A stretch of DNA of 64,000 bases from Bradyrhizobium ottawaense (lineage in GTDB: Bacteria > Pseudomonadota > Alphaproteobacteria > Rhizobiales > Xanthobacteraceae): positions 5,343,001 through 5,407,000 of the forward strand of contig NZ_LT629693.1 of the NCBI RefSeq assembly GCF_900099825.1, given 5' to 3'. The position numbers and the translations under genes are program-made. Of this stretch, positions 32,262 to 41,077 are shown one piece after another. The notes beneath the pieces are model-generated. The model ran no database searches and was not told the DNA's origin. It saw only the letters and a list, made by a program, of their open reading frames with translations. Position 1 is the stretch's first letter. Each line of letters begins with the position of its first letter.

Positions 32262-34214
32262 ATGGACCTTTTTGAAATAGCTAAAGCCCGGGGAATTCAG
32301 ACCGAATTCCTGGACGGCCAGGGTCACCGCCGTGTGACGGACGAGGCGGCCCTGAAAATAGTCCTGGAATCGCTGCCGCCGCAGGCCCCGGGGGGCCTGA
32401 TCGGCCAGCCGGTCGTGGTCCGGGCCGGCCAGCCGGCGCGCGCCACGCTTTTGCCGGGCGCCAAACTGCCGACCAACTGGAAAATCACGGCCGGCCAGAA
32501 GGTTATCGCCAAGAACGTGGCCCCGGGCCGGGTCATCGTGCTGCCCGAGGGGCTGTCGCTTGGCGTTTACCGACTGGAGGTCACCGACGCGGCTTCCACG
32601 ACGGAAGACGTCCCGTTGATCGTGGCGCCGGCGCGCGCCTTTGGTGGCGACTTCGACCGCTGCTGGTTGCTCGCGGTCCAGCTCTACGGCGTCCGCTCCC
32701 GGCGCAATTGGGGGATCGGCGACTTCACCGACCTTCAGGGCCTGATCGAGCTCGCCCACCGTCTCGGTGCCGACGGCGTCGGCCTCAATCCGCTGCATGC
32801 CTTGTTCGACGATCGTCCGGGCGATTGCAGCCCGTATTCGCCGAACAGCCGGCTGTTTCTCAACGCGCTCTATATCGACGTCGAAAAGCTGCCGGAATTC
32901 CGGCTCGACCCCGAGACCAAGACAGCGTTGACGCGGGTGCGGGCGTTCGACGTGGTCGACTATGTCGCCGTGGCCGGATTGAAATGGCAGGCCTTGCGCG
33001 CAGGCTTCGCGGCGTTCAAGGCCCATGCGACGCCGGCCCAGCAACAGGACTTCGACCAGTTTCGCGACGAGCGCGGCCCGCTGTTGTCGCGCTTCGCCTG
33101 CTTCGAGGCGCTGCGGCACGAGTTCGAAGGTCCGTGGTGGGAATGGCCACCGGAATGGCGGCAACCCGACGATGCCGCCTGCGCCGACTTGCGCACAGGC
33201 GCGCGCGGGGCCGAAATCGAGTTCGTCGAATTCGTGCAATGGACCGCCGACCGGCAGCTCGGTGCGGCGAGCGATCTGGCCAAGACGCTCGGCATGAGGG
33301 TCGGGCTCTATCTCGACGTCGCCGTCGGTGTGCAGTCCGACGGCTTCGATGCCTGGAACGAGCAGGTCGCGATCTCCCGCCATCTCGGCGTCGGCGCGCC
33401 GCCGGATCCGCTCAACACCGCCGGCCAGAGCTGGGGCCTAGCCGGCTTCAATGCTTCCGGACTGGAGCGGCAATCCTTCGCGCCCTTTGCCGAGATGCTG
33501 CGCGCCTCGATGCGGCACGCCGGCGCGATCCGGCTCGACCATGTGCTGGGTCTGAAGCGGCTCTATCTGGTGCCGCACGGTTTTGGCGCCGCCGACGGCG
33601 TCTACGTGCAGATGCCGTTCGAGGCGCTGTTGGCCGTCACCGCGCAGGAAAGCGTCGCCAATCGCTGCGTCGTGATCGGCGAGGATCTCGGCACCGTGCC
33701 GGAAGGCTTTCGCGCGCAGATGGCCGACTGGGGCATCTGGTCATATCTGGTGATGATGTTCGAGCGCGAGGATAATGGATCGTTCCGCGGCATCGATCAC
33801 TACTGGACCAATGCGCTGATCACCTTCAACACCCACGATCTCTCGACCTATGCCGGCTGGCGCGGCTTTCACGATCTCAAGGTCAAGCGCGCGCTCGGGA
33901 TCGATCCCGGCGAGAGCGACGAAGCGCGTTGGCACGCGCTGGCGATGCTCGACGACGTGCTGCGGCACCATGAGATTGATGGCCACGATCTCTATTCGGT
34001 GGCGCGGTTTCTGGCACGGACGAAATCGAGGTTGCTGGCGATCTCGCTGGAGGATCTGCTTGGGATCATCGACCAGCCGAATATTCCGGGCACCATTCAC
34101 GAACATCCAAACTGGCGGCAGCGAATTTCGGTATCGCTGGAGCAGATTGGGTCCGCCATCGACGTCGATGCGCTTAGGGCAGCGACCAGTGAGCGGTCTC
34201 GCGCCGCGAATTGA
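32262..34214 (+). CDS. malQ: 4-alpha-glucanotransferase MalQ (amylomaltase)
   Basis: About 650 residues, GH77. It transfers alpha-1,4-glucan segments between maltodextrins and releases glucose. Key blocks are SRRNWGIGDFTDL, NPLHALF, the nucleophile in AIRLDHVLGLKRL, the acid/base in VVIGEDLGTVPEGFR and FNTHDLSTYAGW. The family usually starts near DLFEIAKARGIQTEF, so I chose ATG 32262. In-frame ATG 32235 and TTG 32232 would add nine or ten residues, and none has a good ribosome site. The gene is divergent from treS-mak (70-base gap) and leads the GH15 gene by 18 bases. Confidence 0.95.
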   Translation: MDLFEIAKARGIQTEFLDGQGHRRVTDEAALKIVLESLPPQAPGGLIGQPVVVRAGQPARATLLPGAKLPTNWKITAGQKVIAKNVAPGRVIVLPEGLSLGVYRLEVTDAASTTEDVPLIVAPARAFGGDFDRCWLLAVQLYGVRSRRNWGIGDFTDLQGLIELAHRLGADGVGLNPLHALFDDRPGDCSPYSPNSRLFLNALYIDVEKLPEFRLDPETKTALTRVRAFDVVDYVAVAGLKWQALRAGFAAFKAHATPAQQQDFDQFRDERGPLLSRFACFEALRHEFEGPWWEWPPEWRQPDDAACADLRTGARGAEIEFVEFVQWTADRQLGAASDLAKTLGMRVGLYLDVAVGVQSDGFDAWNEQVAISRHLGVGAPPDPLNTAGQSWGLAGFNASGLERQSFAPFAEMLRASMRHAGAIRLDHVLGLKRLYLVPHGFGAADGVYVQMPFEALLAVTAQESVANRCVVIGEDLGTVPEGFRAQMADWGIWSYLVMMFEREDNGSFRGIDHYWTNALITFNTHDLSTYAGWRGFHDLKVKRALGIDPGESDEARWHALAMLDDVLRHHEIDGHDLYSVARFLARTKSRLLAISLEDLLGIIDQPNIPGTIHEHPNWRQRISVSLEQIGSAIDVDALRAATSERSRAAN

Positions 34215-34232
34215 TACAGACGGTGATGCATA

Positions 34233-36038
34233 TTGTCCTGCCGTATCGAAGATTATGGGCTGATTGGCGACTGCGAGACGTCGGCGCTGGTCGGCCGCGA
34301 CGGATCGATCGACTGGCTGTGCTGGCCGGCGTTTGATTCCGACGCCTGTTTCGCCGCGCTGCTTGGTACTCACAAGCATGGCCGCTGGCTGATCGCGCCG
34401 GTGGGCGGCATCACGCGCACGTCGCGCCGCTATTGGGGCGACACCCTGATCCTGGAAACGCGGTTCGAGACATCAGACGGCGCGGTCGAACTGGTGGATT
34501 TCATGCCGCCACGCGGCAATGCCTCCGATGTGGTGCGGCTGGTGCGCGGCGCGCGCGGCCGGGTGAAAATGCGGATGCAGCTGGTGATCCGCTTCGGATT
34601 CGGCAGCGATATCCCCTGGGTCAGGAAGAACAAGGACGGCTCGGGGTTGCTAGCAATCTGTGGGCAGGACATGGCCGTGCTGCGGACTCCCGTCACGACC
34701 CGCGGCGAGGATCTCACGACGGTTGCCGAATTCGAAGTGGGCGAGGGCGATATCGTGCCCTTCGTGCTTACCTACGGGCCCTCGCATTTGCCGGTGCCGG
34801 CTCCGATCGATCCCGCGCAGGCGTTGCGGGACACCGAAACCTTCTGGGCCGAATGGTGCAGCCAGTGCACTTACGAGGGCGAGCATCGCGATCTGGTGAT
34901 GCGCTCGCTGATCACGCTGAAGGCGCTGACTTATGCTCCGACCGGCGGCATCGTCGCGGCGCCGACGACGTCGCTGCCGGAAAAGCTCGGCGGCGCCAGA
35001 AACTGGGACTACCGCTTCTGCTGGCTGCGCGACGCGACCTTCACGCTGCTAGCGCTGATGAACTCCGGCTACACGGAGGAGGCGTCTGCGTGGCACAACT
35101 GGCTGCTGCGCGCGGCGGCGGGTTCGCCGGAAAATATGCAAATCATGTACGGCATCAGGGGCCAGCGGCGCCTCTTGGAATGGGAAGCGGACTGGCTGCC
35201 CGGCTATGAAGGCGCGTTGCCGGTGCGGGTCGGCAATGCCGCCCATGCGCAACTGCAGCTCGACGTCTATGGCGAGCTGATCGACGCGTTTCACCAGTCG
35301 CGGATGGCCAAGCTCCAACTCGACGAAGAGAGCTGGGCGCTGGAATGCTCGGTGCTCGAACACCTCGCCGAGGTCTGGGACCAGCCCGATCACGGCATCT
35401 GGGAGCGCCGTGGCGACGGCCGGCATTATGTCTCCTCCAAGGTGATGACCTGGGTCGCGTTCGATCGCGGCATCAAGAGCGCGGAACAGTTCGGCTTCAA
35501 GGCGCCGCTGGAGACGTGGCGAGGCTTGCGCGACGCCATTCACCGCGACGTCTGCGACAAGGGCTTTGACCGCGAGCTCAATTGCTTCGTCGAGTCCTAT
35601 GGCTCGAAATTGCTCGACGCCAGCATCCTGATGCTGCCATCGGTCGGTTTCCTGCCACCCACGGATCCGCGGGTACGCGGCACGCTCGATGCGATCGAGC
35701 GGTACATGATGCGGGACGGCTTTGTGCTACGGCACGATCCGCGCGAGGTTTCGGACGAGACGCAGCCGATCGAAGGCGCATTCCTCGCCTGTACGCTCTG
35801 GCTCGCGGACGCCTTTGTGCTGGCGGGCGAATACGCGAAAGCGCAGGTGCTGTTTGACCGGGTTGTCGCGGTCGCCAACGATCTCGGGCTGCTGGCCGAA
35901 GAGTTCGATTCGGTGGCCGGTCGCCAGACCGGAAATTTTCCGCAGGCGCTGACGCATATCGCGCTGATCAACACCGCGCACAATCTCAGTGCGGCGAAGC
36001 CGTCGACCGATAAGCCCGCGATGCAGCGGTCGAAGTAG
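34233..36038 (+). CDS. GH15-family glucoamylase/trehalase-like protein
   Basis: 601 residues. The N-terminal start RIEDYGLIGDCETSALVGRD and SIDWLCWPAFDSDACFA are the mark of cytosolic bacterial GH15 proteins. The (alpha/alpha)6 barrel holds LPEKLGGARNWDYRFCWLRD with the general acid region, and ETQPIEGAFLACTLWLADA with the second catalytic Glu. No signal peptide. Relatives include glucan 1,4-alpha-glucosidases and actinobacterial GH15 trehalases. Substrate cannot be told from sequence, but the neighbourhood (malQ, treS, treYZ) suits maltodextrin or trehalose. The likely start is TTG 34233, 18 bases after malQ on the same transcript. Confidence 0.88.
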   Translation: MSCRIEDYGLIGDCETSALVGRDGSIDWLCWPAFDSDACFAALLGTHKHGRWLIAPVGGITRTSRRYWGDTLILETRFETSDGAVELVDFMPPRGNASDVVRLVRGARGRVKMRMQLVIRFGFGSDIPWVRKNKDGSGLLAICGQDMAVLRTPVTTRGEDLTTVAEFEVGEGDIVPFVLTYGPSHLPVPAPIDPAQALRDTETFWAEWCSQCTYEGEHRDLVMRSLITLKALTYAPTGGIVAAPTTSLPEKLGGARNWDYRFCWLRDATFTLLALMNSGYTEEASAWHNWLLRAAAGSPENMQIMYGIRGQRRLLEWEADWLPGYEGALPVRVGNAAHAQLQLDVYGELIDAFHQSRMAKLQLDEESWALECSVLEHLAEVWDQPDHGIWERRGDGRHYVSSKVMTWVAFDRGIKSAEQFGFKAPLETWRGLRDAIHRDVCDKGFDRELNCFVESYGSKLLDASILMLPSVGFLPPTDPRVRGTLDAIERYMMRDGFVLRHDPREVSDETQPIEGAFLACTLWLADAFVLAGEYAKAQVLFDRVVAVANDLGLLAEEFDSVAGRQTGNFPQALTHIALINTAHNLSAAKPSTDKPAMQRSK

Positions 36039-36112
36039 CGGCAGATTTTGCTCGACGGGCGCTGCGTGATTCCAAGGTCGATGCTTGGCATCGCCTCGGA
36101 ACGATAGTTATC

Positions 36113-36197
36113 CGTCATTGCGAGGAGCGCAGCGACGAATCAATCCATTCTTTCTTTGTGCGGCGAGATGGATTGCTTCGCTTCGCTCGCAATGACG
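36113..36197. repeat. Palindromic repeat, same family as the one inside the kdp operon
   Basis: It starts cgtcattgcgaggagcgcag and ends cgcttcgctcgcaatgacg, with inner caatccat/atggattg halves. It matches the element at 10804-10886 in length and inner order. It sits in the long gap downstream of the GH15 gene. Confidence 0.85.
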
Positions 36198-36246
36198 TGG
36201 AGAGGTGGTTCCGTCGCTCCGAGGAGCGCAGCGATGCCGGTGGGTT

Positions 36247-36336
36247 GCGCGAGCCGGCACCGTCTTCGCCGCGACAGGCCCGGGCTGGGAAAGCCTGCTG
36301 TCAGGGGAGGATGCGGCGGTGGGTGCCGGCTCGCGC
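36247..36336. repeat. 15-bp perfect inverted repeat with a 60-base spacer
   Basis: The arms gcgcgagccggcacc (36247-36261) and ggtgccggctcgcgc (36322-36336) are exact reverse complements. The spacer is GC-rich and has smaller internal pairings around cccgggctggg. It could be a structured RNA end or a relic element. No known riboswitch pattern is recognised. Confidence 0.55.
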
Positions 36337-36484
36337 TTGCCGATTCACACCAGATGGAAGTGTGGAGGTCGGCCGACCGATAGGGGCAGCTTTCGTTGAA
36401 GGAAGACTTTGTCGTTTCCTCGATTTTTCCTTCGCAGACGCTTGATAATGCCAGCGTCCGGGAATCGGGAGCCGCCGGCGAGCG

Positions 36485-37288
36485 TTATGTGAGCTTCAGT
36501 ACGGTTTCCATCGCCGCGGCAAAGCCGTCGTGCTCGTTGCTGTCGGTGACATGCGTTGCATGCTTCTTGACGTCGTCGGTGGCGTTGCCCATCGCGAACG
36601 AGACGCCGCTTCTCGCGAACATCGGCAGGTCGTTTTGCATGTCGCCGATGGTGGCGACCGCAGCGGTCGAGATGCCGAGCCGCTTGGCCATCGCCTCGAC
36701 GAAGGTGCCCTTGTCGTGACCCGGAGGCGTGACATCGAGGTAATAGGTCTGCGAGCGCACCGCGGTGGCCTGATTGCCAACGGCCTGCTGCATTGCGGTT
36801 TCGCAGCGTTGCAGTAGTGGTGCGTCGGAGCTGGCGCCGACGATCTTACAGGCGCCGGTCAGATAGGATGAAAAATCCGTCACAATGACCGGGTCGTGCT
36901 TGATCGCAAGTTTCTCATGCGAAACGTATTCGCCGTCCGGATTGCGCGTCAGCCATTGGTCGTTGGTGAACAGCCAGATATCGACGCCGAATTCGGTGAG
37001 GATGTCGATACTGCGCTGCGCCGTCGTGGGTGGGATCAAATGCTGTTCGATCGGCTTCAGTCCGGCATCGACGATGGAACTGCCGTTGAAGGCGCCGAAC
37101 GGGAGTGTGATCGCCAATGGTTCGATCAGAAAGGTCATGCCGATGGTCGGCCGGCTGGAGACGATGGTGAAACCGATGCCGGCCTCGTGCAGCTTGGCAA
37201 CCGCGCGCTTGGCGCCGTCGCTGAGGACCTTGCTCTTCGGCAGCAGGGTGCCGTCGACATCGGAAACAACGAGCGAAATGCGGGTCAT
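36485..37288 (-). CDS. HAD-superfamily (Cof-type) sugar phosphatase
   Basis: 267 residues. Motif I is the nucleophile block LVVSDVDGTLLPKSK at the N-terminus. Motif II lies in FTIVSSRPTI. The C2B cap occupies the middle. Motif IV is ATIGDMQNDLPMFARSG, and GNATDDVKKHATHVTDSNEHDG is the usual Cof end. Such proteins dephosphorylate sugar phosphates or FMN-like compounds in the cytosol; the exact substrate is not predictable. The start is ATG 37288, overlapping the gluconokinase stop by four bases. It is the last gene of the pentose-phosphate operon, which suggests a sugar-phosphate substrate. Confidence 0.87.
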   Translation of the reverse strand: MTRISLVVSDVDGTLLPKSKVLSDGAKRAVAKLHEAGIGFTIVSSRPTIGMTFLIEPLAITLPFGAFNGSSIVDAGLKPIEQHLIPPTTAQRSIDILTEFGVDIWLFTNDQWLTRNPDGEYVSHEKLAIKHDPVIVTDFSSYLTGACKIVGASSDAPLLQRCETAMQQAVGNQATAVRSQTYYLDVTPPGHDKGTFVEAMAKRLGISTAAVATIGDMQNDLPMFARSGVSFAMGNATDDVKKHATHVTDSNEHDGFAAAMETVLKLT

Positions 37289-37806
37289 GGGGCAACCAGT
37301 TCCAGTTGGCGGACAATGGCATCGACGATCGCCTCGACCGATGCATCGATCGACACCGTGATTGGCCGCTCGCTCGCCTGCGGCGGCTCGAGCGTTTGGA
37401 ACTGGCTGTCGAGCAGCCCCGGCGGCATGAAATGACCCTTGCGCGCGGCGAGCCGTTTCGCGATCAGGTCCTGGGTGCCGTCGAGGAAGACGATGCGGAC
37501 GTCGTCGCGGCCGTGCACGAGAATGTCGCGATAGGCGCGCTTCAGCGCCGAGCAGGCGACGACGGCGCGCTGGCTGGCCGCCGAGAGGCGGTCGATCTCG
37601 GCGGCGATCGCGCGCAGCCATGGCCAGCGGTCTTCGTCGGTGAGCGGGTGGCCCGCACTCATCTTGGCCACATTGGCTGGCGGGTGAAACAGGTCGCCGT
37701 CGACGTAATTCCAGCCGATGCGTGCGGCGAGCTGTTCGGCAATCGTGCTCTTGCCCGAGCCGGAGACGCCCATCACCACCAGCGCGCTGGGGGTCTCACT
37801 GCCCAC
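37285..37806 (-). CDS. gntK: Gluconokinase
   Basis: 173 residues, the usual size of GntK-type kinases. It has the P-loop VMGVSGSGKST, then WNYVDGDLFHPPANVAKMSAGHPLTD-type substrate loop (DGDLFHPPANVAKM) and ACSALKRAYRD. It phosphorylates gluconate to 6-phosphogluconate, feeding the product of the gnd/zwf/pgl steps encoded upstream. The start is GTG 37806 and overlaps the pgl stop by 11 bases. No gluconate permease or GntR regulator is next to it, so gluconate might come from PQQ glucose oxidation in the periplasm (speculative). Confidence 0.94.
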   Translation of the reverse strand: MGSETPSALVVMGVSGSGKSTIAEQLAARIGWNYVDGDLFHPPANVAKMSAGHPLTDEDRWPWLRAIAAEIDRLSAASQRAVVACSALKRAYRDILVHGRDDVRIVFLDGTQDLIAKRLAARKGHFMPPGLLDSQFQTLEPPQASERPITVSIDASVEAIVDAIVRQLELVAP

Positions 37807-38551
37807 GAAAATCCTCCGGAAGCGCCGCCTGATCGACCAGCCAGACCGTCTCGCCGGCGGAGCCTGCGCGGCCGGCCGGCAGGTTCTCGCCTGCGAGCAC
37901 GCGCGTCAAGATCGCGCGCTTGCCGGCGCCCGCGACCTCGAACAGCATTTCGCGGCAAGAGGCGAGCGTGGGCAAGGTGAGGGTAACACGGGGAACGAAC
38001 GGCTCGACATTGGCGCGCGGCACGCCGACGACCCAGCGCGTGGTCTCCTCAAGCGCGGGATATCCGGGAAACAGCGATGCGGTGTGGCCGTCGGGGCCGA
38101 CGCCCATCAGCACCAGGTCGAACAACGGGCGCCCGTGATCCAGCATCTCCGCGCCATAGAAGGACTTCAGTTCGCCTTCGTAAAGCGCAGCGCTACGGTC
38201 GGGATCTGCCGGGTCGGCGGTCGCGGTCGGGATCGGATGGATGTTGGAAGCCGGCGCACACTGGTCCAGAAACGCCGCGCGCGCCATACTCATGTTGTTG
38301 AGCGGATCTCCCGCCGGCACGAACCGTTCATCGCCGATGAACCAGTGAACGCGCTGCCACGGAATGCGGCTTCGATAGAAGTCGGTCGCGAGCAATTGAT
38401 AGAGTTGCTTCGGGCTCGATCCGCCGGTCAGGCATATCGCCACGCGATCGCCGTTGGCGGCGATCCGGGCCAGCACGCGCTCGGCGGCAGCGATTGCCAA
38501 CGCCGCCGGATCGGCAACCGTAATCACATGTCGGTAGTCGTTCCCGGCCAT
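37796..38551 (-). CDS. pgl: 6-phosphogluconolactonase
   Basis: 251 residues, the DevB/Pgl type. Motifs are AICLTGGSSPKQLYQLLA, VHWFIGDERFVPAGDPLNN, FDLVLMGVGPDGHTASLFPG and RVTLTLPTLASCREMLF. It hydrolyses 6-phosphogluconolactone made by Zwf. It starts at ATG 38551, three bases after the zwf stop. Cytosolic. The order zwf-pgl is the common rhizobial arrangement; here edd does not follow, gntK does. Confidence 0.95.
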   Translation of the reverse strand: MAGNDYRHVITVADPAALAIAAAERVLARIAANGDRVAICLTGGSSPKQLYQLLATDFYRSRIPWQRVHWFIGDERFVPAGDPLNNMSMARAAFLDQCAPASNIHPIPTATADPADPDRSAALYEGELKSFYGAEMLDHGRPLFDLVLMGVGPDGHTASLFPGYPALEETTRWVVGVPRANVEPFVPRVTLTLPTLASCREMLFEVAGAGKRAILTRVLAGENLPAGRAGSAGETVWLVDQAALPEDFRGQ

Positions 38552-38554
38552 TGG

Positions 38555-40066
38555 CTAACCGAGCTTCCGCCAGCTTCGGCCGTCACGTTCCATCAGTTCG
38601 TTGGCCTCCTCAGGGCCTTCGCTGCCGGGTTCGTAGACCTTCAGTCCCCTGGCGGCGGCCTTCTTCCAGGCGTCGAGGAACGGTTGCACCGCCTGCCAGC
38701 CGGCTTCCACGCTGTCAGCGCGCTGAAACAGGATGTTGTCGCCGATCATGCAGTCATAGATCAGCGTCTCGTAGCCGGTCGACGGCTCCGTCTTGAAGTA
38801 ATCCTTGTAGCGGAACTTCATCTCGACGCCGTCGATATTGATGTTTGGCCCCGGCACCTTGGTGTTGAACTGCAGTGCGATGCCTTCGGTCGGCTCGGTC
38901 GAAATGATCAAGTAGTTTTGCGACAGCCGGTCCACCGGCGTATCGCGAAACATCGCAAACGGCGCCTGCTTGAACTTGATCGCGATTTCGGTTCGCTTGA
39001 CGCCGAGCGCCTTGCCGGTGCGGAGATAGAATGGCACGCCGGCCCAGCGCCAGTTGTCGATGGTCAGTTTGAGCGCGGCATAGGTTTCCGTGTTGCTGCC
39101 GGGCTTGACGTCGGGGGTCTTGCGATAATCGTCAATTTCGGTATCGCCGACCCTGCCGGCGCGATATTGCCCGCGCACCGAGTTGCGCAGCGCCTCTTCC
39201 TCGGTCTGGGTCTGGATCGCCGCCAGCACCTCGGCCTTCTCCGAACGCACCGCATGGGCATCGAACTTCGCGGGCGGCTCCATCGCGACCAGCGACAGCA
39301 ACTGGAACAGATGGTTCGGCACCATGTCGCGCAGCGCTCCGGTCACGTCGTAGAAGCTTCCGCGGTGACCGACGCCGATCTTCTCGTCGACCGTGATCTG
39401 GATATGGTCGATATGGTTGCGATTCCAGATCGGCTCGAACATGCCATTGGCGAAGCGCAGCACCAGGATGTTCTGGACCGTTTCCTTGCCGAGATAATGA
39501 TCGATCCGGTAGATCTGGTGCTCGTCGACGATCTTCAGCAGTTCGCTGTTGAGCTCCCTCGCCGAGGCCAGGTCGGTGCCGAACGGCTTCTCGATCACCA
39601 GCCGCCGCCAGGAGCCGTTTTCCTTCAGCATGCCGGTGCGGCCGAGCTCGCGGCTGATCGGCAGGAACGCGTTCGGTGGCGTCGCCAGATAAAACAGCCG
39701 GTTGCCGCCGGTCTGCTGCGCGGCTTCCAGCTCGTCGAGCCGCTTGCTCATCGCATCGAACGAGGCCGGGTCGTTCGGATCGGCCTCGATGCAGGTCAGG
39801 CATCCCAGCAGGCGCTGGGCGATGGCGTCGTCCACCGCGCGGGTGGCGTACTGGTGCAGTCCCTTCATCAGGCCGTCGCGCAATTCGTCGCTCGACATGG
39901 CCTTGCGGGCAATGCCGACCAAGCAGAATTTCTCCGGCAGCAGGTGGTTGGCCGCGAGGTTATAAAGGGCGGGGATTACCAGCCGGTGCGCGAGGTCTCC
40001 GGTGACGCCGAAGATCACGAACGAGCAGGGATCGGGCCTGGTTTGTGCTGCCTTACCGACCGCCAT
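38555..40066 (-). CDS. zwf: Glucose-6-phosphate 1-dehydrogenase
   Basis: 503 residues. The coenzyme fingerprint is VIFGVTGDLAHRLVIPALYN. The substrate and catalytic block RIDHYLGKETVQN contains the His-Tyr and Lys for G6P, with VIEKPFGTDL before it. It makes 6-phosphogluconolactone and NAD(P)H. The fingerprint has His where many Zwf have Lys/Arg (GDLAKR), so coenzyme preference is uncertain. It starts at ATG 40066, three bases after gnd, and is followed three bases later by pgl. Cytosolic. Confidence 0.96.
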   Translation of the reverse strand: MAVGKAAQTRPDPCSFVIFGVTGDLAHRLVIPALYNLAANHLLPEKFCLVGIARKAMSSDELRDGLMKGLHQYATRAVDDAIAQRLLGCLTCIEADPNDPASFDAMSKRLDELEAAQQTGGNRLFYLATPPNAFLPISRELGRTGMLKENGSWRRLVIEKPFGTDLASARELNSELLKIVDEHQIYRIDHYLGKETVQNILVLRFANGMFEPIWNRNHIDHIQITVDEKIGVGHRGSFYDVTGALRDMVPNHLFQLLSLVAMEPPAKFDAHAVRSEKAEVLAAIQTQTEEEALRNSVRGQYRAGRVGDTEIDDYRKTPDVKPGSNTETYAALKLTIDNWRWAGVPFYLRTGKALGVKRTEIAIKFKQAPFAMFRDTPVDRLSQNYLIISTEPTEGIALQFNTKVPGPNINIDGVEMKFRYKDYFKTEPSTGYETLIYDCMIGDNILFQRADSVEAGWQAVQPFLDAWKKAAARGLKVYEPGSEGPEEANELMERDGRSWRKLG

Positions 40067-40069
40067 GAA

Positions 40070-41065
40070 TCACGCCTTCGAGCCTGGCTTCTTCGGCGGC
40101 TCCCTGTGGCCGCCGAAGCCCGCGCGCATCGCCGAGAGGATCTTCTCCGCAAAGGTATGGTCCTTGCGCGAGCGGAAACGCGCATAGAGCGCGGCCGTCA
40201 GCACTTCCGCCGGCACCGCTTCGTCGATCGCGGCATTGACGGTCCATCGTCCTTCGCCGGAATCCTCGACAAAGCCGGAGTAATTATCCAGCGTCTGGTT
40301 TTCCGCCAGCGCCGACGACGTCAGGTCGAGCAACCACGACGGGATCACGCTGCCGCGCCGCCACACTTCGGCGATGTCGGCAATATCGAGGTCGAACCGG
40401 TGTTCGGGGGGCAGCGCCTCGATGTTGGCATTCTTCAGAATATCAAAACCTTCGGCATAGGCCTGCATCAGGCCGTATTCGATGCCGTTGTGGATCATCT
40501 TGACGAAATGCCCGGCGCCGACCGGGCCGGCGTGGATGTATCCCTGTTCGATGCGCGGGTCGCGCTTCTCGCGGCCGGGGGTGAGCGGAATGTCGCCGAT
40601 CCCCGGGGCCAGCGTCTTGAAGATCGGGTCGAGCCGGTCGACGACGGGCTTGTCGCCGCCGATCATCATGCAATAGCCGCGCTCGATGCCCCAGACGCCG
40701 CCGCTGGTGCCGACGTCGAGGTAAGAGAGGCCCTTTTCCTTCAGCGTCCTGCCGCGACGGACGTCGTCCTGCCAGAACGTGTTGCCGCCGTCGATGATGA
40801 CGTCGCCGGGCTGCAACAGTTTTGCCAGTGCTTCGATCGTCGCTTCGGTGATCTTGCCGGCCGGCAGCATCACCCAGGCGGTGCGCGGCTTTTCCAGCTT
40901 GGCGACGAAATCTTCCAGCGAGGATGCCCCGCTGGCGCCCTCGGCGGCGAGGCCTGCGACCGCCTTGGCGTCCTTGTCGTAGACCACCGCGGTGTGGCCG
41001 TTCTTCATCAGCCGGCGGACGATGTTGCCGCCCATCCGGCCGAGGCCGATCATGCCGAGTTGCAT
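40070..41065 (-). CDS. gnd: 6-phosphogluconate dehydrogenase, decarboxylating (short form)
   Basis: 331 residues, the short GndA-like form (the common Gnd is about 470). It has the dinucleotide fold [18 protein letters not shown], then [21 protein letters not shown], the substrate block [20 protein letters not shown] and the catalytic [20 protein letters not shown]. The acidic residues after the second beta strand (YDKD) replace the basic pocket of NADP enzymes, suggesting NAD+ preference (inference). It makes ribulose-5-phosphate and CO2. It lies 12 bases after tal-pgi and three bases before zwf. Confidence 0.94.
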   Translation of the reverse strand: MQLGMIGLGRMGGNIVRRLMKNGHTAVVYDKDAKAVAGLAAEGASGASSLEDFVAKLEKPRTAWVMLPAGKITEATIEALAKLLQPGDVIIDGGNTFWQDDVRRGRTLKEKGLSYLDVGTSGGVWGIERGYCMMIGGDKPVVDRLDPIFKTLAPGIGDIPLTPGREKRDPRIEQGYIHAGPVGAGHFVKMIHNGIEYGLMQAYAEGFDILKNANIEALPPEHRFDLDIADIAEVWRRGSVIPSWLLDLTSSALAENQTLDNYSGFVEDSGEGRWTVNAAIDEAVPAEVLTAALYARFRSRKDHTFAEKILSAMRAGFGGHREPPKKPGSKA

Positions 41066-41077
41066 TCGCTTGCTTTC

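Larger units (their letters stand above)
36039..36484. other. Gene-free stretch between the GH15 gene and the HAD gene
   Basis: A 446-base interval between convergent genes. It contains the palindromic repeat at 36113-36197 and a separate 15-bp perfect inverted repeat at 36247-36336. The short ORFs in it look like chance frames. Nothing coding is supported. Confidence 0.5.

Noticed and set aside
36205..36440. Possible riboswitch or structured leader in the gap after the GH15 gene
   Set aside because: The 15-bp inverted repeat is real, but no cobalamin, TPP, SAM or glycine consensus could be matched and no gene starts just downstream on that strand.
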